Below are positions 21,065 to 32,148 of a stretch of 64,000 bases of DNA, one piece after another. The notes under the pieces were generated by a model. It was not told the DNA's origin. It ran no database searches and saw nothing but the letters and a program-made list of their open reading frames with translations. A program made the position numbers and the translations under genes. The stretch is from Branchiostoma floridae. Taxonomy: Eukaryota > Chordata > Leptocardii > Amphioxiformes > Branchiostomatidae. The DNA is taken from assembly GCF_000003815.2 (NCBI RefSeq), contig NC_049993.1, positions 17,887,139 to 17,951,138 on the forward strand. The letters run 5' to 3'. Within the stretch, counting starts at the first letter, position 1. Every line of letters starts with the position of its first letter.

Positions 21065-22668
21065 TAGAACCACTCAGTTTTGTCCTGTGGAAGCTGAAAG
21101 ATGGTTTACATCAAAATGTCAACTTTCTTGACGAGGCCTTGGACATTCTCAGTGGCACAATGTAGTTTCCTTCGTCTAGTTCAACAGTGACAAGTGATAA
21201 TGCCTGAATTTGTACAAATCCATATATATCCAGTGTCCTTTTTTTCTGTTATATATTCCATCATAAGCTTGCATTAACCCGACAGAAAGTTGAGTCTTTT
21301 GTTGCATGTTTGCAATCCATTTATGTCACAGTGTCTTGGACTCTTAAACATAAACGTTTAACTATCATGGTTATACATATATTTACCTGTATGTTACATA
21401 GCATTTATTATGTCAGCATTATTTATGTTCTCTATACCCTATGTTTCATGTACTAGTCACATTTCCCAATGTATTTCCTTGCTGTTGTTTTGTTTTTGTT
21501 TTCGTTCCAAAACATTACTGAATATGAACGTAAACAGATATTCAGATGCATCAGATATGGATTTAAAAGTAAAACAAATAAAAATGTTCAGGTTTCAGAA
21601 TGGAGAGTGTGCGTTCTTTCATGTTTCTTTATACCATTTACAAATACTACCGTAACACGCACAGGTCTAGCACAAAACTGTACTTTAGACCACCTCTACA
21701 CAAGGGCAATGTAACTACTTTTTTGTGGTTCCTTATAGGTAAGTTTTGGCGACGCCTCAGGGGCTAGCCTAATAGTATAGTGTGCGTCCGTTTTACAAGA
21801 TGAACAAATTTTGTTTCTTTGCCCCCATTGACCTTGTTTTCGTTATGTCCGCTGCATGAAAAAGCTGTGCGAGAGCAACAACAAAAAGTCCAGAAAATGC
21901 TAATTTCTAGCGTTTTACGAGATCATTAGCATGAAATTAACTTTCTGCGTTGACACATTGTGTGATTGAGTTGTGCACAGGTGACTGTTGATTAATGAGA
22001 AAAGGGAACAGAAAAATAGATGCCATGCCTGTAGCACATGGATGACTCCCCCTAAACAGTGTGCGGTGTGTTACTCGGTGTTTGCATCTTGGAGAGGGGT
22101 GGGTGGGTGTTGGTACGAGGTAATTGAATGAATGAATGAATGAATTTATTGCTCAACAATCGTACAGGGTACAATGTATAGCAACCAATAACAACAGCGA
22201 GAGAGATGTGTGTTTTGGTTCTAATATTCTTAAACAATTAAAATTTGATGCAGAAACAAGAATTTTCTGGAGGCAAACTTGGTACAAGCCCCGGCACCAC
22301 GTCAAGGTGTCGCCTCCGTTGCCGAGGTAATTTGTGACGTCATCCTGACACCAACCACTGATAGCCTCGGTATAACCAGAACAAAGCAGCGAAGTTTAAA
22401 TTGTTTCCCTAAGCTCACAGTAGATTGTAAAATATATTAAATGACATAATTTTGAGTTAAAGTGAACAGCCAGGAGTGAAATTTGAATCCTAGAAAGAAT
22501 TCAAATATTACTATTATTCAACGAATTACGGGTTACATATAAAGAACGAGCTCGTTATGACTATACAACGCACGCATCTTTTCGTTGCTAAGGCAAGCAT
22601 CTGCCTACCCAACAGAAAAGACTATTCATCTAATGCATGCTGTGAAACAGGGGTTCACATGAGCGCGC

Positions 22669-23058
22669 TATACACCTTTCTCACGCGGCGGCCATGATAG
22701 ATCTAAACGAGTTCAATGTGGCAAACAAAAGGCTGTCCATCATAATTAGCAGTTTGACCAATGGTAGCCTGCCAATTAGGAAATCGACCAATAGGTGAAT
22801 GGCTGCAAATTCGTTAAAAATTTGCATTATTATGTTTTTATTTTGCATCTCTTAAGGGACTATGGGGTCAGTCTACACTACTCTAAATTGCTACATCTTT
22901 CGGTGCATAACACTTCTTGTAATATTTATTATTCTATCTTATATCATTAAAATTTGTGTGGTTTGGGGGAAAACTAAATGGGACCTGATTTTAGAAAATT
23001 TTGCCTCATTGACCTCTTCTTCGATCTATCATGGCCGCCGCGTGAGAAAGGTGTATAA
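22669..23058. mobile_element. MITE with ~35-bp terminal inverted repeats
   Basis: 'tatacacctttctcacgcgg' at about 22669 is followed by cggccatgatagatc; the reverse complement ends at about 23058 (gatctatcatggccgccgcg, tgagaaaggtgtata). About 390 bp, no open reading frame of note. Confidence 0.8.
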
Positions 23059-23559
23059 CAAGACAAAACACCACTGACCTGTACGTACCACGCTGCCGGT
23101 GCAAAATGGCGCAACGGACTGTCTCTACGGTGACTTCAGACTGTTACATTTTTTTTCTACGGGTAAATGGCTACATCACAAGAAAAGAATGTTTTTTTAA
23201 TGGCTCAAACAACAACACAGAGTAAGTTAGGTTCCCTTTCCTGATATGTTTATATTACAACATATATCAAATGTGTTTTATGAGAAAACGTACATTTACT
23301 AATTCGGCAATAATCGGTAATAATAAGAAGTAGTCATAGCCTTAGTACCCCATTTAGACTGAAACAATGGTATCTCCAGCATATTCCACACCTGTGTTTC
23401 AACTGCCAATCACACACAATCACACCTGGCGGCTCAACCAATGATAATAATTTCCTTATTTCATACACCTAAGTTCTGTACAAAAATTCATATTCCTAAT
23501 GCAACTAGACAAAGCATCGATCATAAAACATATCTGCTCTTTTATCTCCACTATAACAG

Positions 23560-23699
23560 AAAAGCGAGAAGAAGTTGAATTTATCCAGCAATAGTGTCAT
23601 TTTGTATCTGTTAACTGTATCTTTTCAACATGTCTTGTTGTGACCTGTACTAAGCCCGGTGTGGCAAAAATGTGCAATAAAGGTCTTCATTCATTCATT
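23560..23699 (+). mobile_element. LINE 3' end with ATTC tail
   Basis: It ends in 'ttgttgtgacctgtactaag', then 'caataaaggtcttcattcattcattcg'. The same 3' end occurs at 25021-25191 and, inverted, at 28393-28640, 35032-35620, 55000-55320 and 62915-63265. Probably CR1/L2-type. Confidence 0.65.
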
Positions 23700-23957
23700 C
23701 GATAATAATAATTTTAGCATGGCAATAAGTAATTCGACCAATGAGTCTGCCTACATGCCGTTCTCGGAAATCAGACAGATCACTCAGCAAGCTTCTTGGG
23801 AAAAAAGTACAAAGTTTATATATTTAGTTTCGCAGACTATTCAGTAGAATATGTCTTACTCGGGTGCTGTGTTCTTGTTGTTTATCAAATCTGCTTTTCT
23901 TTTATCCCTTTTCTAATAAACATCATTCAGTCAAGTTGTTGGTTATTTAGAAATTCA

Positions 23958-24022
23958 GTCGACAAACACCGTGGCAGGTGTAGGACGTGTTTTTGCTGTG
24001 CAGAAACCTGACAAGCGGCATC
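23958..24022 (+). promoter_or_regulatory. Conserved leader block upstream of gene A start
   Basis: The sequence from gtcgacaaacaccgtggcag through 'gtaggacgtgtttttgctg' to 'cagaaacctgac' directly precedes the ATG. The same block, on the other strand, precedes the ATG of genes B (38385-38450), C (45898-45965), D (54368-54432) and E (62294-62360). It is likely 5' UTR or core promoter; which of the two cannot be told from sequence alone. Confidence 0.6.
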
Positions 24023-27000
24023 ATGTCTGGAGGGAAGCAGCAGTCACAGACTGGTGACACAGGAGGTAACTTGTTTTTTTCTCTCAATTTTTTCACTTAA
24101 TGTCGTACTTTCTGTTGTCGTTGCGACGTTTCTGCATTTGTAGAACGGTACAGACTTGTAACTGCGCGTTTACCACTTCACTTCAAAGGAGTTGTCTAAA
24201 AGTATTGTCCGTCCGTCTGTCAGACTGCCGATACTGTATATTTGTCTCTGCTTGTCTCTTTGACGCATGTGAAGGGGTGAAGTCTACCACATTTGCCTTG
24301 TTCGCATGTTATGGAGCAAGGGAGGGCGTTTTCTTATCATTTTGTAATTTTCCCACAGGTGCCACACCCAAGCAGCAAGACCAGACTGATCGACGGGCAC
24401 GTGCGGGCGCCACTGGCACTGCGAATTTCCCCAACCCTGTCTACGGCGCCGGAGAAGGTTAGAAGATTTCACGATCATGTCCCGGTTTTGTAATACGTAC
24501 CTTACAGGTAGCGTGCGCTATTTGTGCTTATATGGAAGTTTATTTGCAAGTTCATGCCCGACGGCTAGTTGCAAGTACATGGTGTAAACATAGGAGATAT
24601 ACAAATGACAATGAACAGTTATAAACAATAGTCTACTCTAATACTAGTGTTGGCTATTTCTAAACAGGTTGGGTTTAAGTTCTTTGTTGGAAGCAGAGGG
24701 AGACTTGTTTTCTAACAATGCTTATTTTGTAATTTTCATCCAGACCCCACACCCAACAAATTGCCGCAACAGCAGACTGATTGGCAGGCACGTGCGGACG
24801 CCGCTGCGAGTATACCCAACCCTATGTACAGCTCTAAAGCAGGTAAACGTTGGGTATCCTACCGCTGTACTACTTTTTATGACTTTTACTTTTTCGGATA
24901 GCAACAGGGACATTACAATGTGAAAACTAGGCAGCTAACTGATTTTGTAACCACATACATTGTAAACTATCAGCAGAAAACATTGCCCCAAAAAGGCTTA
25001 ATAAGAAGTATTTATTATCCCATACAGTCCTACATTTTCACCATTACCAAGAAGGAGAAGAAGCCGAACTTTTGTGTTAGACTAGATTTGTGATACTTTT
25101 ATATGTATATATCTTGACTTGTTGTGACCTGTACTTAGCTCGGTTGGCCAAAACTGTACAATAAAGGTCTTCTTCATTCATTCATTCATTATGATGCAAT
25201 AATGCTTATGTGGTCAGTTTCCCCAGGCGCTTCACCCAAGCGGCCACAACACACTGATTGGCAGGCACGTGCGGACGCCACTGCGAACATACCCAACCCT
25301 ATGTACGCCTCGAAGTCAGGTAAAATGATATACTTTTTATATTACATTATATATGAAATATGACTGGTATATTTCAAAATACAGCAACATTGACACACAC
25401 ACAGCAGCCATACATAGTCTACAGTAAATGTATTTCTTTATTTCATCACAAAATGTACCAAACGGCTCGATCGACCACATTAGTCAGCCTCATTACGCAG
25501 CATATTGTGTACCTACTGACTGCAAATACACCCGATATACTATATACACCCGACATTCATTTCATTACTATAAAATGTATTAACCATGCTTATGTTGTTA
25601 TTTTGTAATAATTATCCTATTGTAACGCCTGCAGACGCCACACCTACGCAGCAAAATCAGACTGATTGGCAGGAAAGTGCGGACGAAGTTGCGAGTACAC
25701 CCAACACAATGTATGCGTCTATAGCAGGTAAAACCTCGATATCCACTACCGGTCGCTGTACTGCATTAAAGGTGGTATCACACTGCACTTGGGGCACCGG
25801 TGAGGCACTGCGGGGTTCGTTTACCGCGGCACTTTTTTTGTTATTTTCGACATTTTTTTAAAATAAGTTAGATATTGCGTAATACGTCAAAGTATGACTT
25901 AGAAGACAACAAAAAATACACAAAACGTAAGAAAATTTGTTCTTTGTCTCTTAAATTCGTTAAGGAATCTTTTGATCCCCGTAGTGCCACACCGTGCCCC
26001 AAGTGCAGCGAGATACCAGCTTAAGGGCCTTTGTAGGAACCCATGTAGTCACTGAGGCCTTTCTCTGCAGACTTTTGGGTATATCTATTTATTTTCGAAA
26101 TCATATCGTACGTTATCACTATTACTCCTGTTTTGTTCTTGTTGTTTTCATTAGGATAGAATGTTTCAGTTTCATTGGATACTTGAGATCTTTTTTAACA
26201 CAAAAAAAGTCCCCAGAAAAAAAATGATACAGATTTTGCTATCACAAACCTGTAAATATTACCATTCAGAGCCACATACACATAATTTCAATCTAAAAAC
26301 AATGCCTTTTATCCATAACATTAGTAAAAGATAAAAGGAATGGATTCATTGTATAAAACGTACCATTAAACTCCTCAGGCTGTTTTTTGTTATGTGTTAT
26401 CTAAGCCGTGTGTATATCTTCACCCCAGACCCTTTGAATTTTTTAAATATATTTTTTTAGAATCCGAGAAACAATAAAAATCCGAAAAATTTCTAAAAAA
26501 TCCGAGAAACAATAAATAAATTTGGTGTATCCTCACCAAGATTCAACAGACATTGGGACGGACACCCAGAAGAAGAAGAAGAAATATCTCAGCCTCTTCA
26601 AGAAGTTCGCGAAAGCCACAGGCCTCTTCTTCGCCGTGATGACCGTCGTTCTTTTGCCATTATTTGCAGGTGGGCCTTTTCTGTAATTTGTAGAATTCTG
26701 TGTCAACATTGAAAAACGCGTCACATTTCAACACTGCGGTCTCGCCTAATTATTAGAATCGTATATTCATCAATACAACTACAAAGGTTTAGGTCTAAAA
26801 ATTGTAGATTGCATCTTACTACATTATGTAGTTATTAAACACAAACTGGGACTTGTTGTCATTGTTATTGTTTCAAAATATGAGAAAAGATGCTTGACAT
26901 GTGAAAAGGAATTATCTAAGACTGTAGTGCATGTATCGCTCGACCGAGGATTGATTGATTGATTCATTCGGTTATTTATTTATTTATTTCCTGCTTCTTT

Positions 27001-29193
27001 CCTTCATTATTTCATTAAGTCTTGCGTTATCTTTAAGATATTGAACAACGTTATTCAAATATTTAATTCATCTTAGAAGAGTTTCCTCGACTGTCAGAGT
27101 TGCACCATCATCAGTTTAGAATGACCAAATACCTAGGACACGTGACCGTACAGCGTCAGCAATGGGTTTTTCTCTTTCTCTCTTGGTTCAGTTAAAGTGG
27201 TCATTCTCTCTGACGACATGGGCAGGCTTACTGCATGGAACAGGAGGGCTGAGCTGCGAATCTTTGACTTGGAACGTAAGACATTTATCGTAACACCATA
27301 GGACGAAACATTACAATATCTGCAAGAAGTATTCGCATGGCCATCAGCTGTTTAGAATGACCATCATCGACTGACTTTTTGTACTCTTTGAAGTCTGACA
27401 CTGTTGTTAGAAACATTTAGGACCTCAAATAATCTACATTTTCTACAGATTTATATGATGTACGACGATCTTATAGAGTTGTATGACATATTGTTTATTT
27501 TTAGTGTTGATGTTTGATATTTTACATTTTACACAGTTGTGTGATGCTCTGCATTTCACATAGTTGTACGTTCTAATTTCTAATACCGTTCTAATTTCTT
27601 TCTTTCCTGACACAGTTAAGGACAATGCTGTATCTGAGGATGTTGAAAAGCTTGCTGCACGGACAGAACTGCAAATGATTGAGCTGAAACGTGAGCTGGA
27701 GCGTGAGTACTGTCTCTTGAAATCATTGCGCATAAATTCGTGCACCAAAGTTCTCAAACGGGTGTATTACGAGGGGCGTGCAATTAGTAATGGTCCTGAC
27801 CCATTTCCCATAGCAGGAGATTAATGAAACTTGGCACAGTTATTAGTCTTTCTCTTCATAGGAACCACCCAGAGTTATGCATTTCTCCCATCGTTTGATG
27901 CAGCTCTGGACACCGATTTTGTAGGACACCCCAGGTTGGTCCTCCAACTGATGCCTCATCAATGGCACAAGAGGGACGACCAGGTCTGGGAGCTGTTTCC
28001 ACAGACTTCCAGCCACGTTTGAATTCAGGATGCCAGCGTTTTACAAGGTCATATGATGGGGCATCATCACCATAAGTTTCATTTATTTCATCAAAAGTGT
28101 TCTTTGGTGTGCGTCCTTTCAAATACAAAAACCGGATCACTGCGCGACACTCAACTGGTTCCATTTCACACCTGGTCCATTTCGCACCTGACTAAGTTCA
28201 AACACCAGTAAATCAGAAACCACAATTAGTTCAGAGCTGTCTTTTGCAACATAACCCATAGAGATATGAATTATTACACATACAAAATTTCATCTAGATC
28301 AGACAACTGGAAGTGGGTCAGGACCATTACTTATTGCACGCCCCTCGTACTTAATGTTTATTGTAGACTCATCCTAGAATTTTGTAGTTAATTAATGAAT
28401 GAATGAATGAAGACCCTCTTTGTACAGTTTTGCCCAACTGAGCTACGTACAGGTCACAAAAAGTCAAACATGGATATATATATATATATATATATATCCT
28501 AATATATAAAGTATCACAAATCTAGTCTAACACAAAAGTTCGGCTTCTTCTCGCTTCTTGGTAATAGTGAAAATGTAGACTGTATGGGTTTAGCTATGGT
28601 CTGTTTGTTCAAACGCATGTCATCCTCAAATCTACATTTCAGAAATGTGTGTGCTCCCTTGGCTAAACGGGTCGTTGGCAGGGAATGGGTTTTTGGGCCC
28701 ACCGACCCCAACAGGGCCACCGGGACCTTCCGGACAGACGGAGCTCGTCTTGCCGGGAAACCTGACCGGAGTCGTCGGGCCTCCTGGGCTTCCGGGCCCG
28801 CCGGGACCTATCGGGCCACCCGGTCTTCCGGGGTCCGCTGGGGGGCCTCCTGGACCACCCGGACCTATCGGGCCACGCGGAGTTTCCGGGCCAAAGGGAA
28901 ACCAAGGGCAACCCGGACCCGAAGGGCAATCCGGTACCCAGGGGCCACCAGGGCGTAGAGGCCCAAAAGGAGACCGAGGGCCACGCGGGCCTGAGGGGCA
29001 AAGCGGGCTCCAAGGCCCGCCCGGATGGCCGGGGCCTCCCGGGGGGCCGCCTGGGCCATCCGGACCTAAAGGAGAGAAGGGAGACAAGGGCAAGAAGGGA
29101 CCCCCTGGACCCCCAGGAAAGAAGGGAAAAAGTAAAAGGGAAGCAAGGAGATATCGATTTGTTTACACAAAAAATGTAAGGGTCAAGGGTTAG
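24023..29193 (+). CDS. Gene A: type II membrane collagen with four NPxY-type tail exons
   Basis: Exons: 24023-24065, 24359-24457, 24744-24842, 25227-25319, 25635-25727, 26550-26669, 27192-27275, 27616-27702, 28643-29193; all junctions are phase 1 and the sum is 422 codons plus stop. Exon 1 encodes [14 protein letters not shown]. Four tail exons follow with NPVY, NPMY, NPMY and NTMY. Exon 6 has a lysine cluster (QKKKKKY) before a hydrophobic stretch ([16 protein letters not shown]), giving a type II topology with the N-terminus inside. Exons 7 and 8 encode heptad-like segments ([39 protein letters not shown]). Exon 9 starts with [10 protein letters not shown] (a probable inter-chain cysteine and a sequon), continues in Gly-X-Y repeats and ends in a basic tail. 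No lectin domain follows within 2 kb. I know no gene name for it; the plan recalls class A scavenger receptors and CL-P1/COLEC12. Confidence 0.8.
24533..24712. mobile_element. Fragment of a second LINE family
   Basis: 'ttatttgcaagttcatgccc' to 'ggaagcagagggagac' matches about 48057-48206, where the reading frame on the - strand looks like the end of a LINE protein (see 48050). It lies in the intron between the first two NPxY exons of gene A. Confidence 0.55.
25021..25191 (+). mobile_element. LINE 3' end with ATTC tail, intron of gene A
   Basis: It carries the codons for the YIFTITKK terminal region (cctacattttcaccattaccaag...), the ttgttgtgacctgtacttag motif and a tail of attcattcattcatt. 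Same family as 35032-35620. Confidence 0.7.
25766..26024. mobile_element. MITE with 'ggtatcacactgcacttggg' ends
   Basis: The left end (ggtatcacactgcacttggggcaccggtg) is matched in reverse complement at about 25988-26024 (caccgtgccccaagtgcagcgagatacc). A second copy lies at about 33938-34193 in gene B's intron. Confidence 0.75.
26550..26669 (+). CDS. Gene A transmembrane exon
   Basis: Acceptor caacag and donor gtgggc; 40 codons. The basic stretch KKKKK...KKFAK precedes about 20 hydrophobic residues ending in LLPLFAG. The same LPLFAG or QPYFAG end is shared by the paralogous exons in B, C, D and E. Confidence 0.88.
27770..28347 (-). mobile_element. Truncated mariner element with TA target duplication
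   Basis: About 40-bp terminal inverted repeats (cgaggggcgtgcaattagta... against ...attgcacgcccctcg) are flanked on both sides by TA (27768-27769 and 28348-28349). Inside, 28164-27856 on the - strand, a partial transposase N-terminus reads [20 protein letters not shown], then [20 protein letters not shown] and a GRPS motif. That is the helix-turn-helix part of mariner transposases. The catalytic part is missing, so it cannot move on its own. Confidence 0.88.
28393..28640 (-). mobile_element. LINE 3' fragment with GAAT tail, intron of gene A
   Basis: A gaatgaatgaatga tail at 28396 is followed by the 'gtacaggtcacaa' motif, a TA run at 28472-28496 and codons for a terminal TIAKPIQS type peptide on the - strand. 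It abuts the acceptor of the collagen exon (28643), and may supply part of its upstream signal. Confidence 0.65.
28643..29193 (+). CDS. Gene A collagen-like terminal exon
   Basis: Acceptor tttcag ends at 28642. The exon opens with [16 protein letters not shown], includes a GNLTG sequon, then about 115 residues of Gly-X-Y with few breaks and a Lys-rich end ([23 protein letters not shown]). Stop tag at 29191-29193; a candidate poly(A) signal AATAAA lies at 29318-29323. No cysteine follows the opening one. Confidence 0.85.
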
Positions 29194-31807
29194 ATGATTT
29201 TCGGCGTAGTGTGGTCTAAATACACACCACTATGCTATTTCAGTCTGGATAGATTTAAAAATTAACACAATTTAGTGGTGATGGATAGAAGAGGGCCTCA
29301 GTATAATGACACAATTCAATAAAAAAATATGTACACTGATGTTGACACATGTTACAAATGTAGCTTTGATTTACATGACTTTCATATAGTTGTGTAATGT
29401 TCTACATTTGAAAGAGTTGTATGATGTACTAAATTTTTTAGTTGTATGATGTTCTATATTTAAGAGTTGTTTTGTGTTCTTCACTCTACAGAGTTGCCTG
29501 ATATTCGGCATCTTTATGGGAACAGAGTTGTCTGATATTCTACACTTGACACAGTTGCATGATGCACTACATTGTTGTATTATGTTCTACATTTTACATT
29601 TGTATAGCGATGTTCTATATCTCTTACAGAGTTGAGAACGTTCTATATTTCTAGAGTTGTTTGATGCTCTTCATTTTACAGAGTTGTATGATGTTCTACA
29701 TTCTTATAGTTGCATGCTGTTCTGTGTTTTAGAGTTGCATCATTTGCTTCATTCTACGGAGTTGTACGATGTTCGACATCTTATAAGAGTTGATGTTATT
29801 CTACATTTTACAGTTGCATGATGTACCACATTTTGTACATAGTTGTATCATGCTCTACGTTTTACAGTTGTATAGCGATGTTCTATACTTCTTACAGAGT
29901 TGTATGATGTTTTACATTACTAGAGTTGTAAGATGTTCTGCATCATTAGAGTTGCATGGTGTTTGACAAGTTACAGAATTGTCTTATGTTCTACATTATT
30001 AAGAGTCGTGTTTGATGTTCTACATTTTTCTACAAGTTGTGAGATGTTCTACATTTCTTAAAAGAGTTGTAGAATACTCTACGTTATAAGAGTGTTATGA
30101 TGATGTAAATTTTTTTACGGAATTGTGGCATGTTTTACATTATTCAGAGTCGTGTTCTATGTCCTACATTTCTTACAGTCTAGTAAGAGGTTCTACATGT
30201 AGAGTTGTATGATATCGATGTTCGACATCTTTACAGAATTGTACTATGTTCTGTGTATACATTTTTAAGAGCTGCTTGGTATTGTAAATTTCTACAAGTG
30301 GTGTGATGTTATACATTTCTTACAATTATAAATTTCTACATTTTAGAAACCGAAGAAAATGTTATGCCAATCTTATGTTCTAAGCGCTGACAAGCAACTG
30401 TGTGTTATGCAATCACAACGGCTTATCATAATAGTTCACTGCACTTTTATCAAGAGAAATTGGTTTTACCGATTTATAGTTTTTTTTACTGATTGACTGT
30501 AACTTTCATTCCTATGTTGTTTTATTGCTATTTCATTAAAAGTAAGTGCTGAGGCACTAAGATCAGAGAAACAGACATGTATGACTAAAATGTATTTGCT
30601 TTTCTTCCGTTGATGCTCATTTAGCTTATTCAATGTCAACCTTTGTTATTTGTTGTAGTTCCCGTTGACTTTGATTGTTACTTGTTTTATGTTAATTGAG
30701 CAGAAGACTCACATAAGCAGATATGCTTTTTGTCCTATACTCATTAATCAAATGTGAATAGAATAAATAAATAAATGAAGTATTAGTAGGGAATGTGTAC
30801 TCAAGATTTTGGAAAGCAATAAACTAGTGGAATTAATTTAAAAAATCAATGAGGAAATTTATAGTTCCAGTGTTTTCCATAATATGAGCTTAATGCATGT
30901 AACGTAATCATTGGCAGACGGAACATTAACAGAAACCGATAGATGCAAGTTAGTATAGATATGGGCTCAATTTGCATAATTAATGCGAAAGTTCAATAAT
31001 TCATGCAAGTGCTAATTACATTTATTTCATACTTGTGACGTGAAAGTTTGCGAAAGTTTACATAGGCATGTATACATAGGTTATACAACTGTGCATCATT
31101 GTATACCATTTGCATAATTACAATACATGTATTTCATTGAAGTATAACGTTTCCGAACTTAACAGTACAGTCATTCCTGGTTGCTCAACACTGGAAATCA
31201 CATTCTTATGACACATAAGTTGCAGAAGCACAAGAAGCAATTTTACTGTTTGAATTGTTATTCGGTGTATTCGCATCATCCCAACTACATGTTATGATAA
31301 ATTCTTATCATTATGAATTATTAAAATGAAAAATGATAATAATGATGTTAGAATCTGTGCTCGTATTTTACAAAATTGTCGCTGACTTTGGCCACCACAC
31401 CACATCTCCTAGATTAGAAAGAAAAGCGTACAGGCAACCTACGCAAGTGACCACTTTTACATAAGAACTGGTACCAACTTGCCAATGTGTGGCCCCGACA
31501 GACCTAGCCCAACCAGCTTTTCGCGTTCCTCCTTTCTCGAGATCAAGTTGCCCCCAACACCCGGCAGACCTAGTCTCTAACAGACTCCCGCCTGGCCGAA
31601 TAGGGGACTTTGGCCAAGTTTAGAATAAAAGCCTAGCAGGAGTTAATTGACCTAGGAGTGTTGGCCGGCCGGTCGCAAACTGTACTCCTCGCCAATCTAA
31701 CTCTTCCTGCGTGTTTTCCGTCTTATTTGGCCATTTTCTACTATTTTTTCAGCAACCTGCGGAGCCTGGTAGAGTCTACAGCAAACCCAGAAGGCCCAAC
31801 CATTCCC
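29194..31807. other. Intergenic region between genes A (+) and B (-)
   Basis: The genes are convergent. The left third is the minisatellite; the rest is AT-rich with no gene. About 31180-31780 resembles the 3' flank of gene C (for example 'tttggccat', 'ctattttt', 'gagcctggtagag' also near 41000), indicating that B and C arose by a duplication that included their 3' flanks. Confidence 0.5.
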
Positions 31808-32148
31808 CTAGAATTCGAACCAGGAGGCCCCGGTTCCAGGAGGCCCGGGCCTACCAGCCTTCCCCCTGCGTCCGGCTGGCCCTATCGGCCCCTTCCGTCC
31901 AGGAGGCCCGGGAGGTCCAGGAGGCCCGGTAACAGCAGGGCCAGCCGGCCCCTTCTCTCCAGGACGCCCGGGTGGCCCGGGTGGTCCGGGTGGGCCCGGA
32001 AGCCCACGAGATCCGACAGATCCAGCGCCTTTTGTCTGGTTCCCCTTCTCTTCCGAAGACCCGGATGGCCCTGTCGGAGCCGGTGGCATCATCAAGACAT
32101 TTCCTCCCATAGTCAAAGAGCGTTTTGGCTCAGGGAGTACACACATTT
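31808..32148 (-). CDS. Gene B collagen-like terminal exon
   Basis: Acceptor tttcag on the - strand. It starts [16 protein letters not shown], has an NQT sequon, then a short Gly-X-Y tract rich in GPPGPPG, and stops after WFEF. The ending is unlike the basic tails of A and C, so a frame loss or an unseen further exon is possible. Confidence 0.7.

Larger units (their letters stand above)
18594..23957. other. Intergenic region between EGFLAM and gene A
   Basis: No supported gene. The first part must include the EGFLAM 3' UTR; the nearest clear AATAAA that I noticed is far away at 20168-20173, so the poly(A) site is unresolved. Repeats in the region are listed separately. The stretches 19.4-20.9 kb and 21.1-22.6 kb look like ordinary AT-rich non-coding DNA. 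Confidence 0.5.
24359..25727 (+). other. Gene A cytoplasmic NPxY exon array (4 exons)
   Basis: Four phase 1-1 exons of 99, 99, 93 and 93 bp share the pattern [20 protein letters not shown]. The tyrosine motifs are NPVY, NPMY, NPMY and NTMY; the last has lost the proline. NPxY binds PTB-domain adaptors and drives clathrin uptake in other receptors; that role here is inference. Confidence 0.85.
27470..30345 (+). repeat. Degenerate minisatellite 'agttgtatgatgttctacattt'
   Basis: Dozens of imperfect units of roughly 25-45 bp, built on 'agagttgtatgatgttctac' plus an AT-rich part, run through about 29380-30345 after the gene A stop. A short patch of the same family (about 27470-27560) lies in the intron before the second coiled-coil exon. 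The coding exons and a mariner element fall between the two patches. Confidence 0.75.
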
